In this document: positions 26,640 to 34,863 of the stretch, one piece after another | Layout: every line of letters begins with the position of its first letter | Position numbering within the stretch: the stretch's first letter is position 1 | DNA from: a candidate division FCPU426 bacterium | Lineage (GTDB): Bacteria; Oederibacteriota; JAAXVQ01; JAUVAV01 | Direction of reading: 5' to 3' | Length of the DNA stretch: 34,863 bases | Assembly: GCA_016929575.1 (NCBI GenBank) | Contig: JAFGIQ010000202.1 | Span: forward strand, 1-34,863 | Program-made: the position numbers and the translations under genes | Notes under the pieces: model-generated | Database searches by the model: none | The model's input: only the letters and a program-made list of their open reading frames with translations | Told to the model about the DNA's origin: nothing

Positions 26640-28129
26640 TTAAAGCCTCCGGCATTCCAATGCCGCCGCCAGAAACGCAACACCCTCAACGGCATCACTA
26701 TCACCTTTAACCAAGTAATCAGCTCGCGCCGTATTTCATGCCCGTTTCGCTTGAGCAGCCGCGGCGGCCACCAAAACATGATATGATATTTCAATGCTTG
26801 CCGGCGACAAAAATTTTCAGCCTTGCGGTGAATTTTTTTGCGTTCCTCCGCCGAGAATTCAGGTGTTTCAAAAACCGGCTCCGGGCTCATGTGGTTGTAG
26901 GAGAGGTAGTCCCGGTTTAAAAAACGGCCGTGCCGTTCGATATATTCCCACAGCCGTGTTTTGGGATACGGCAGGGCCATATAAAAAGCGGGCAGGTCGA
27001 TGTCATTCTCCCTGGCAAAGCGCATGGAAGCCGAAACGGTTTGCAGCGTATCCCCGGGATTGCCTATCATGAACATGCCCAAGACCTGGATGCCCGCCTG
27101 CCGGCAGACGCGGATCGCCTGCATCATATCCGCCGGCGTCTCTTGCTTGCCGATGGCCTCCAATACTCCGGGATCGTTTGATTCTATGCCCAGGGATACA
27201 CGCTGGCACCCCGCCCGGCGCATCTTGGCCGCTATGTCCGGATGCGCCGCATCCGCCCGCATGCCTTGAACCACCCATTGAATCTGCATCCGGCGTTTGA
27301 TGATTTCATCACAGAATTTCGTGATATGGGCGGGATTCATGGTAAGATTGTCATCATTCACGTGAATCAGCTTTGGTCCCCACTGCTTGAGCAGCCAGGC
27401 TATTTCATTGACCACCTGCTCGGGATCCCGTCTGATCCATTGCGCCCCCCATATGGTTTTAATGGCGCAAAACGCGCAATCCATGGGGCAGCCCCGGCTG
27501 GAGAGAAAAGCATGCTGCCGGTAGCGGCGCATGGGAAACAAATGCCAGGCAGGATATGGCAGCTGATCCAGATCCCTGATCCGGTCGGCCGGCGGATTGA
27601 CGCCTACCCGCCCCTCCGCCTTATAGACCAAGCCCGGAACCTGGGAAAAAACATCGGGTTTGCCGCTCCCGGAACGCTTCAACACTTCGAGCAAATCAAT
27701 CATGGCAATTTCACCTTCGCCGCGAAAGGCAAAATCGATCTCCGGACCGCTCACGCACCCTTCCGGATCAATGGAGACATGCGGGCCGCCCAATACCACC
27801 GGAGTGTGAGGATAGCGCCTTTTCAACTCCCGCGCCGCCGCCTGGGCTTCACGGAAAGTAAAACTGTTGGCTGTAATCCCCACGGCCTGATAGGGTTGCG
27901 ACAAAAAATGCCGTATCTCGCGGGTGTTTGATACGCCGGCATCCAATACCGATACGCGTTCACCGTTTCTTTCCAGACAGGCCGCCAAATAACCCAATCC
28001 CAGATGAGGAAACAGCCGGCGGCCGCTTCGTCTTCTTTTAAGGGCCGCGGAAAAACCATCCGGATCAATCAACGCGACATCCCAGGCCAGATGACTATAA
28101 TGATCAAAACTCAATGCCTTCCTCCCCAC
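26636..28129 (-). CDS. B12-binding-type radical SAM protein
   Basis: N-terminal Rossmann-like domain (HLGLGYLAACLERNGERVSVLDA...VVLGGPHVSIDPE), SSRGCPMDCAFCAIKTIWG (CxxxCxxC). Confidence 0.9.
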   Translation of the reverse strand: MGRKALSFDHYSHLAWDVALIDPDGFSAALKRRRSGRRLFPHLGLGYLAACLERNGERVSVLDAGVSNTREIRHFLSQPYQAVGITANSFTFREAQAAARELKRRYPHTPVVLGGPHVSIDPEGCVSGPEIDFAFRGEGEIAMIDLLEVLKRSGSGKPDVFSQVPGLVYKAEGRVGVNPPADRIRDLDQLPYPAWHLFPMRRYRQHAFLSSRGCPMDCAFCAIKTIWGAQWIRRDPEQVVNEIAWLLKQWGPKLIHVNDDNLTMNPAHITKFCDEIIKRRMQIQWVVQGMRADAAHPDIAAKMRRAGCQRVSLGIESNDPGVLEAIGKQETPADMMQAIRVCRQAGIQVLGMFMIGNPGDTLQTVSASMRFARENDIDLPAFYMALPYPKTRLWEYIERHGRFLNRDYLSYNHMSPEPVFETPEFSAEERKKIHRKAENFCRRQALKYHIMFWWPPRLLKRNGHEIRRELITWLKVIVMPLRVLRFWRRHWNAGGFK

Positions 28130-29286
28130 ACTTCATTATAAAGCTGCAGGTGTTTTTGCGCAATCGCCTCCCAGGAAAAAGAATCACTGGCCGTGTGCGC
28201 CGCCTGTGAAAGCCGCTGCCTGAGCTTGGGATTGCAGATCAACCGTTCCACCGCCTCTGCCACTGCCCAGGGATTGCGGGGCAAAACGGCCAGAATGTGT
28301 TCCTGGTTTTTGAAAGGAAAAGACTCGCTTATCCGCGGCAGCGTGGTCACGATCGGCAAACCCTGTTTCACGCAGGCGAAAAATGTCCCCCTTTTCATGG
28401 AAACACCGTCCACATAAGGCAGAACCGCGCAATCCCCGCCGGCCAATATTTCGGCCGCCTGTACCGGCAGGGCATAATCCGGCTGCAGGGTATGCGCTTC
28501 CAGATCCAAAGTACGCAACAGCTGTTGTATTTTTTTATGATACTCTATCTTGGCGGAAAGGCGGGGCAACAGGATCAGTTTCAACTGCGGATACTTTCTG
28601 CGCAAATGGTGGAGCGCATATAAAAGGACCTCCAGCCCCTTGGGGGGATTGGTGAATCCAAAAAACACCACCCCGAAATCCTCCGGCCGCAGGCCCGCCT
28701 GCCGGCGGGACCACTCACGGTCATACTGTTCCGGCACTGCCGGCAGATTAGAAGCAATGGGAATGAAACAACAGCGTTTGGCGGTGCGCGGATGGGAACG
28801 GCGTATTTCGTCCAAATCCAGGGGATCCACCACCACTATTCTTTCCGAGGCCGTAAACGCGGGCCATAACCGCCAGCGGGTCCAGGCATTGAAGTAACGA
28901 TACTCGTGCAAGGTGGTAAGCACTGGAATCCCGGGATTCATTTTTTTCAAAAATCGGGGAAGCCAGTTGACCGATAAGGATCGCCCATAGGCTGCGGTCG
29001 GCCACTGCCAGTGGATGATGTCCGGCTTCACTTCCTCCACGAGTTGCTGCGCCACCCGCAAGCTTTCATGGTTCCAGCGCTCAATGCGGGGATGCACCTC
29101 CATCATGATTTCCCCATCCAGGCGGAAATACGGAGGCACGCGGCGTGAAGTCAATACATGCACCCGCACGGCCACCCTGCTTAAATGCTCGCCGAGCTGC
29201 GCGCTATAGTCTCCTACCCCGCACTGCAGGGGGGGCCAGGTTCCGGAGATAAGTAACAATGTAGGCGGCGTCATCCTTTTTGACAT
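28111..29286 (-). CDS. Glycosyltransferase, GT4 family
   Basis: LLISGTWPPLQCGVGDYSAQLGEHL; VVFFGFTNPPKGLEVLLYAL; start uncertain (several Met near 29260-29292). Confidence 0.87.
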   Translation of the reverse strand: MSKRMTPPTLLLISGTWPPLQCGVGDYSAQLGEHLSRVAVRVHVLTSRRVPPYFRLDGEIMMEVHPRIERWNHESLRVAQQLVEEVKPDIIHWQWPTAAYGRSLSVNWLPRFLKKMNPGIPVLTTLHEYRYFNAWTRWRLWPAFTASERIVVVDPLDLDEIRRSHPRTAKRCCFIPIASNLPAVPEQYDREWSRRQAGLRPEDFGVVFFGFTNPPKGLEVLLYALHHLRRKYPQLKLILLPRLSAKIEYHKKIQQLLRTLDLEAHTLQPDYALPVQAAEILAGGDCAVLPYVDGVSMKRGTFFACVKQGLPIVTTLPRISESFPFKNQEHILAVLPRNPWAVAEAVERLICNPKLRQRLSQAAHTASDSFSWEAIAQKHLQLYNEVWGGRH

Positions 29287-29454
29287 GATCATGCAAATGC
29301 ATCCACATTTATTATAAGAGACCGGGTCATACAGCCAATCATCCGGCTTCGTCACCCCGGAATGCTTGTGTCCGGGGTTTTAAGGGACTTTGCTGGTATA
29401 GGCCTGGTGCAGCTCCACGGGTGTAACCAAGCTGGTAATCGCCGGGAAAATTAC

Positions 29455-30555
29455 TCAATCCATGGCTTCAGTATACACCTTCACCAATCTGGACGCAATC
29501 TTATCCCAGGAATGATTCCCGGCCCACACGCCGGCTGCCTGGCTCAGGGCGGAGAGCTGCTGCGGATCGCGGAGCAGGGTGTTTATTTTTCGCGCCAGCG
29601 CCAGCGAATCTCCGGCCGGAAACAATTCCAGGCACGGGCACTCTGTTTGCACTTCCTTGAAACAGGAAAGGTCCGAAGCCAAAACAGCCTTCCGCTGCGC
29701 CAACAACACCGACAGCGAGTAGGAGGAAGTACTGCTGGTATAAGGCATAATGACCAGGTCCGTCGCTGCCAGCAGATCGGCCAATTCCGGAGTTTCCAGG
29801 TACCCTGTCAAGCGCACTGCGCGGCCAAAAAAGCGGGCCTGTTTGGCTACGATTTCGGCATAGGCAGCATCTGTTTTGGAAAATGGCTTTCCGACAATCA
29901 TCAAAGTGGCTTCCGGCAATACTGTGCGCCAGGCCTGCAAGGCCAACAGATGTCCTTTGGATGGAATAAGAAAACCAAAAATCGCCACCACCGGGCCCTT
30001 GAGACCCCAGCGCGAGCGGGCGCAAAGAGCGTCCCCGGGCGGGAAATGGACCGGCACGCCCTGGGCAACAACCGCCAGTTTTTCAGGAGGAAAACCGCGG
30101 CCCTGCAGAAATTGGGCATGGGCGCGGCTGTGCACGATCAAACGCCGGGCTTGCTTGAACTGACCGGTCTCAAGATATTGGTTCCAGCCCAGCCAACCGT
30201 ACAATGCATCGCGCATTGAGCGCAAGGTCCGCTTCCATATGGGGCCTCCGGAAAAAGCGGTCAGCCAGGTGTGTGAAGTAACCACCAGCGGCACGCGTAT
30301 CTCCCGCAGTATGTCCGGCCAATAATAATTCCAGGGGTCGCGGCCTCCAAAAAATATGTATTCATGCTGAATATGAACCAGATCGCAATCATTGCCCGCC
30401 TGCCCCAGGTGGCGGAAATACGCCGCCTGTTTCTGGCCGCGGTCAATCGGCACGACCTTCACGGTCAGCAAAGGCTCCAGGCTCTTTACCAAAGCCCGGG
30501 CATAATCCGCAATTCCGCATGGCTGCTCCCAGGATGTCAACATGGCTATTTTCAT
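29455..30555 (-). CDS. Glycosyltransferase, GT4 family
   Basis: MKIAMLTSWEQPCGIADYARALVKSL; VVAIFGFLIPSKGHLLALQAW; LVIMPYTSSTSSYSLSVLLAQRKAVLASD. Confidence 0.88.
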   Translation of the reverse strand: MKIAMLTSWEQPCGIADYARALVKSLEPLLTVKVVPIDRGQKQAAYFRHLGQAGNDCDLVHIQHEYIFFGGRDPWNYYWPDILREIRVPLVVTSHTWLTAFSGGPIWKRTLRSMRDALYGWLGWNQYLETGQFKQARRLIVHSRAHAQFLQGRGFPPEKLAVVAQGVPVHFPPGDALCARSRWGLKGPVVAIFGFLIPSKGHLLALQAWRTVLPEATLMIVGKPFSKTDAAYAEIVAKQARFFGRAVRLTGYLETPELADLLAATDLVIMPYTSSTSSYSLSVLLAQRKAVLASDLSCFKEVQTECPCLELFPAGDSLALARKINTLLRDPQQLSALSQAAGVWAGNHSWDKIASRLVKVYTEAMD

Positions 30556-30568
30556 CTACCCGGACTCC

Positions 30569-31600
30569 TCAACGGTCTTTTGTCGGTTTTACCATTTCCC
30601 AGGTTTTCAATCCCGCCGACAGACACCAAATGTATGCCAGGCGGTTGAACAGTGCGCCTGCCCACCCGGAGTGATTGGTGATTTTACAACTCATCCAACG
30701 GACTATGTCCTTGTCTGGAACGCGCCGTTCACTTTGCAAAGCCCGCCGTTTGGCCAGCCATATTAAACGGTGCTCCTTCAGCCAGCGCCGGGCGCGGCGG
30801 ACAGGCGTAAAAGCCCTTCCCTGCCGCCAATCGCTCAAGCGTTCCAGCAAGCGGGCCAAAAGCAGGAGCGGCCAAACGCGCAGGCGGACAGAGTTTGAGA
30901 AAAAAAGTAAAAAATTGAGACACCGGTTCCTCTCCAGCAAAAACCTGTTTTCATCCGACAAGGATCCGACCGTGGCTCCGCCGACATGTTCCACCACCAC
31001 TCCCGGCTCCCGCAGCACCGTATATCCGCGCAAACGTGCGCGCCAAGCCAGGTAGATTTCTTCATGGAAAAACTGGTAATCATCGTCAAAGGGCAGGCCG
31101 ACCAGTTCCCTTTTAAACACCAAAGCGCATCCCGCCGCGCCGAACGTCAGGCGCAGGTCCCGGAATACGTTGTGAATGACCGTTCCGGTCAAACTCATGC
31201 TGCCGTTGCCCGGATAACGCGCCATGTCCATGTTCAGATTGTACACCGCCGGGCCCGCCACGGCGGCCAGGGGGGTTGCCTCCAAATTTTCCACCAAACG
31301 GCGGATAAAGTCAGGCGGCAAGCGGACGTCATTGGAAAGCAGGGCCACGTAATCGCCCGAGGTATGCCTGACGCCCTCGTTGTTGGCTCCGGCAAACCCC
31401 AGATTATGCGGCAACACCAGGACCGGCACGCGCGGAAAATGTTTTGTGACTTCGCCGGCGATGTTTTCCTGGGAACCGTTATCCACCACCAGGATTTCCA
31501 AGTCCGGCCAATCCTGCGCCAGCACCGTCGAAAGACAACTGGACAGCAGGTGCCAGCCGTTATACGTCAGCACAACCGCCGAAACGCGCGGTGGATTCAT
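30569..31600 (-). CDS. Glycosyltransferase, GT2 family
   Basis: VSAVVLTYNGWHLLSSCLSTVLAQDWPDLEILVVDNGSQE; LPHNLGFAGANNEGVRHTSGDYVALLSNDVRLPP. Confidence 0.92.
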   Translation of the reverse strand: MNPPRVSAVVLTYNGWHLLSSCLSTVLAQDWPDLEILVVDNGSQENIAGEVTKHFPRVPVLVLPHNLGFAGANNEGVRHTSGDYVALLSNDVRLPPDFIRRLVENLEATPLAAVAGPAVYNLNMDMARYPGNGSMSLTGTVIHNVFRDLRLTFGAAGCALVFKRELVGLPFDDDYQFFHEEIYLAWRARLRGYTVLREPGVVVEHVGGATVGSLSDENRFLLERNRCLNFLLFFSNSVRLRVWPLLLLARLLERLSDWRQGRAFTPVRRARRWLKEHRLIWLAKRRALQSERRVPDKDIVRWMSCKITNHSGWAGALFNRLAYIWCLSAGLKTWEMVKPTKDR

Positions 31601-33075
31601 GTAACCTTTTTTCCTCCAAAGGTGGTCGGACGCAGAATGCGGCTGAAAAGTTCTATGTCCACTTCATCAAAAACCCGCAAGATCCATAAGGCTGCAAGAT
31701 AACAGACGCCGCCCAGAATGATCTGATACCCTAAATCCCAGGCGAAAATCCACCGTAATACTGCGACCATCAACCCCGCAGCCACGGCCGGCCGCCAAAA
31801 ATGCCGGGCCATTCTCAGTTTCATCCCCAAAGGCTTGCGCAAGGCCCACATGAACAAGGTGATATTGAGAAATTCCGAAGCCAAGGTCACCCAGGCAGCG
31901 CCAACCATGCCGTAGTGCGGGATAAAAACCGCATTCAGGCAGATATTCATCAACATGCTGATAAAGACCAGTATGGTAACCACGCGCTGTTTTCCCATGA
32001 CAATCAAATAGGGGGCATTCACGCTGTTTGCCGCAATGAGGACCAAAGTCCAGATGAGGACGGATAAAACCGGAACCCCGGCTGAATACTGCGTGCCGTA
32101 CAAAACCTCCATGAACCGATGCGCTAAAACCGCGGTACCGGCAGCCAAAGGCAAAGAGAGAAGCCACATGTACTTAAGTGAACGCCGGTAGATTAATAAA
32201 AACCGCTGGGGATTGCGTTCATAGCTTGAGGAAATCACGGGAAAAATTGCCCCGCCGTAATAGGCCGGAAAAATAAGGGTAAATTCGAGCAACCGGTAGG
32301 CCGCGCTGTATAGCCCCACCTCCTCTTGGCCCTTGAGGGAAGCCAGCATGACGGTATCCACCCGGAAATAAATAATGGAAAACAAATTTGCCAGGGCCAG
32401 GGGATATGCCTGTTTCAGCAGCCGCACCCAAAATCCCAGGTCCAATTGCCAGGAGGGTTTGATGAAATAGAACAACAGTCCGAATAAAACCCCCATGTGA
32501 ACAGCGGTGTACAGCGTATGGATCCAGATAAGCGCAAACACATCCCCGCCGGCAGCCAGAGCGCCGAGAGAAGTGGTCACACGAAAAGTATTGGCCACCA
32601 CCGAGACGGCTGAAGTAATCTCCATGCGCTGATGGGCATTGAACACGGCCGTGGCTGTGTCGATGTTGCTGTTGAAAACAAAAGAGATCGCTAAAATCGC
32701 AGTTAAAGCAATGATCGCCGGCGGATGCCCTAAAACAGCAACGGTGGCAATCATGCCTCCTCCTGCCAGCAGTGAGAGCAGGCAGCGTAAGAGCACGACA
32801 TTGGACAAATAGCGGTTTTCCTGTTCAGGCTGTTGGGATAAATCACGTGTGGTCAGGGTTCCCAGACCAAAGTCCGTGAGGATATAGAATATGGCGTGCA
32901 TGGACAGGACAAAGGCGTATTGTCCAAAGCCTTCCGTACCCAACTGCCGGGCAGCATATATAATCAACGCCACGCCCAGCAATTTATTCATCAAACCGGC
33001 CACGAACTGCACCAATGAGTTTTTGGCAATGATGGCCGTGGGATTCAGTCTGGTTTTTTCCCCTGCCGGTGGCAT
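31597..33075 (-). CDS. Polysaccharide flippase (Wzx/MATE-like oligosaccharide transporter)
   Basis: Multiple TM segments; AARQLGTEGFGQYAFVLSMHAIFYILTDFGLGTLTTRDLSQ is typical of polysaccharide biosynthesis/flippase proteins. Confidence 0.9.
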   Translation of the reverse strand: MPPAGEKTRLNPTAIIAKNSLVQFVAGLMNKLLGVALIIYAARQLGTEGFGQYAFVLSMHAIFYILTDFGLGTLTTRDLSQQPEQENRYLSNVVLLRCLLSLLAGGGMIATVAVLGHPPAIIALTAILAISFVFNSNIDTATAVFNAHQRMEITSAVSVVANTFRVTTSLGALAAGGDVFALIWIHTLYTAVHMGVLFGLLFYFIKPSWQLDLGFWVRLLKQAYPLALANLFSIIYFRVDTVMLASLKGQEEVGLYSAAYRLLEFTLIFPAYYGGAIFPVISSSYERNPQRFLLIYRRSLKYMWLLSLPLAAGTAVLAHRFMEVLYGTQYSAGVPVLSVLIWTLVLIAANSVNAPYLIVMGKQRVVTILVFISMLMNICLNAVFIPHYGMVGAAWVTLASEFLNITLFMWALRKPLGMKLRMARHFWRPAVAAGLMVAVLRWIFAWDLGYQIILGGVCYLAALWILRVFDEVDIELFSRILRPTTFGGKKVT

Positions 33076-33313
33076 GTCAACTCCCCTCTATCGGTCCAGC
33101 TTCATGCCAACGACTATAACAGATAATAACACGCGACACAACATCCTTCCCTGCGATCCTGCTGCGGGCGGCGGTAACCGGTGCGCGCACGAATAATGCT
33201 GTGAATAAAAAGGCGGGGAGGCGAAGAAGTTCAAACAGTCATTGCAGGGACCCCTGAACTAGGCCTGGTTCAGGGCGTTGTCGCAATCTTGATGCGGCGG
33301 ATTTGCGGACTGC

Positions 33314-34863
33314 CTACAATTTTGATTTTTCCTTGCAGTACTCCAGATTGTTTTGCAGCATGCTGTTTCCAGGCACGGCTTTCAAGGCTTTTTCATACAC
33401 GCCTATGGCTTTTTTCCATTCCTGCCGGGAAATGTACGTCTGCGCCCATTGATTCCAGGATACTGCCAGATTGCCGAGCAAATGCGCATCCGCCGGATAT
33501 TGCTGCAAGGCGCGGTTGTACAAAGCCACCGCCTCTTCCCATTGCCCCCTGCTGCCCGCTTCCTGAGCCAGGCGGTCGTATAACACATAAGCGAGTTTCT
33601 TTGCCGCCTGTTCGTCCTTTAATATCCCCTTCCCTTTCAGGATGACTTTTCTGCCCTCGTTTTCGCAGGTTTTCGGGTCCCGGCTGTTTAAGCTGCTCAG
33701 TACATATTGAAAATGGCCGAGCGCCATTTCCTGCACCCCGGCCAGAGAGTAAAAACGGCGCAGCAAATTGGACAGGACCCCCGCTGATTTCGTCAGGCCG
33801 CCGGCAGCAAAGGCATCTTTAAGATACTCCTGCATGGTAAAAAGCTGGTTGTTGGTAAAATGATTAGGGTCCAATGGTTGCTGCGCGGCCTGTTCACAGA
33901 CCGTCAAGGCCTGCTCCCAGTCTTTGCGGGCAACGCAGTCATTATTCCAGGCATCCCAGACGGCTATGGCATTGTTGAGGACGTGCTTGTCTTCCGGATA
34001 ATGCTTCAGCGCGGTCTTATAGACGGCAATGGCATCCTGCCACTTTTTACCGGCCAGGTACACCCCGGCCATTTCATCATAGCGGTTTTTATCCAGTTTT
34101 TGAACCGTCTGTTGATCCGACAGGATTTTTTGCGAGCGGGCCATGATCGCCGCCGCTTTTTGTTCATGGCGCGGATCATGTTTTATTTCCTGCAACCGTC
34201 TTTGGAAATATCCGCCGGCCGCCTGTTGGACATGGCTGTTGTCCGGATACTTCGCCAGCATGCGCTCCAGCAAAGCCTCGGCTTTTTCACTGCCCTGCTG
34301 GCGACAAATCACCTCCGCGTATTCCTGCACCACATAGCCGGTTTTTTCCAGAAAATGCTGCTCTTCCAGCTTTTGGCCGGAGGCTTTTTCACACACTTTC
34401 AGCGCTTCCTCCCAACGGCCCCGGCGCACGAACATGCTAATCCAGCCATCCCAGGCAACCGCCGTATTATGGCGGAGATGTTCGTCCTGGGGATATAATG
34501 CCAGCGCTTTTTGATATACCCCGACCGCTTGTTCCCATTGCTGCCGCTGCTTGTATTTTTCAGCCAGCGAATCATAGACATAGCGGATGAGATCCCGGAC
34601 TTCGCCTTTTTTCTCCAACAGCGGGCCGAACGCCTCAATAACAGCCAGCGCCTGCTGTTCATACGCTTTGGATGCAGCCAGGCTTTCTAAAACCCGCCCG
34701 ACAAAACCAACCACCACTTGTTTGACTTCAGGGACTGCAGGATATTTTTTGAGCATTTTGGCCAAAATGTTTTTGGCCGGCTGCAAGCCGCCCTTTTTCC
34801 AGGCGTCTTCAGCCCATTCCTGAATCACATAGCCCAGGTTGTATTGGTATCTTTTTTCCGCCG
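33314..34863 (-). CDS. TPR-repeat protein, 5' end outside the window
   Basis: ORF track start at 34828 is an internal GTG; frame stays open to the window edge (..AEKRYQYNLGYVIQEWAEDAWKKGGL) and the extra residues match the repeat pattern. TPR units such as WEQAVGVYQKALALYPQDEHL. Confidence 0.85.
   Translation of the reverse strand, partial: AEKRYQYNLGYVIQEWAEDAWKKGGLQPAKNILAKMLKKYPAVPEVKQVVVGFVGRVLESLAASKAYEQQALAVIEAFGPLLEKKGEVRDLIRYVYDSLAEKYKQRQQWEQAVGVYQKALALYPQDEHLRHNTAVAWDGWISMFVRRGRWEEALKVCEKASGQKLEEQHFLEKTGYVVQEYAEVICRQQGSEKAEALLERMLAKYPDNSHVQQAAGGYFQRRLQEIKHDPRHEQKAAAIMARSQKILSDQQTVQKLDKNRYDEMAGVYLAGKKWQDAIAVYKTALKHYPEDKHVLNNAIAVWDAWNNDCVARKDWEQALTVCEQAAQQPLDPNHFTNNQLFTMQEYLKDAFAAGGLTKSAGVLSNLLRRFYSLAGVQEMALGHFQYVLSSLNSRDPKTCENEGRKVILKGKGILKDEQAAKKLAYVLYDRLAQEAGSRGQWEEAVALYNRALQQYPADAHLLGNLAVSWNQWAQTYISRQEWKKAIGVYEKALKAVPGNSMLQNNLEYCKEKSKL

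Noticed and set aside
34826-34828. GTG at 34828 as the start of the terminal TPR gene
   Set aside because: Frame remains open to the window edge and the upstream residues fit the protein's own repeat pattern, so the gene is truncated by the window.

Overview
The window is a bacterial chromosomal segment, probably from a Gram-negative anaerobe (TonB/ExbBD system plus a four-subunit 2-oxoacid:ferredoxin oxidoreductase). It is mostly protein-coding. I see no rRNA, tRNA, CRISPR array, phage or transposase. From left to right: two paralogous PAS-GGDEF-EAL proteins flanking an RluF/RsuA-type pseudouridine synthase and an unusual Fn3-containing membrane protein; miaA; a TPR gene and an ExbB/ExbD/TonB operon of the Vibrio TonB2/TtpC type (DUF3450, TtpC-like, ExbB, ExbD, TonB) headed by a DtxR-family regulator; a PilZ protein; an orphan CheB whose catalytic serine position is Ala; a PflX-like radical SAM protein; an orphan response regulator; porGDAB; dnaX-recR; two tandem stand-alone cyclic-nucleotide-binding-domain proteins; a glycan operon (Wzx-like flippase, one GT2, three GT4, one B12-type radical SAM); and a truncated TPR superhelix protein. 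The most interesting non-coding signals are: (1) a promoter-like TTGACA-N16-TATAAA followed by a ~143-nt, almost continuous hairpin, divergent from the DtxR gene, with an AT-rich palindrome between them; (2) a dispersed two-module palindromic repeat present in two copies, one split by an ~86-bp insertion bounded by CCCGGC direct repeats; (3) an A7 slippery stretch in dnaX placed where a gamma-like product would be made. All calls come from reading the sequence and the supplied ORFs; no database search was run.
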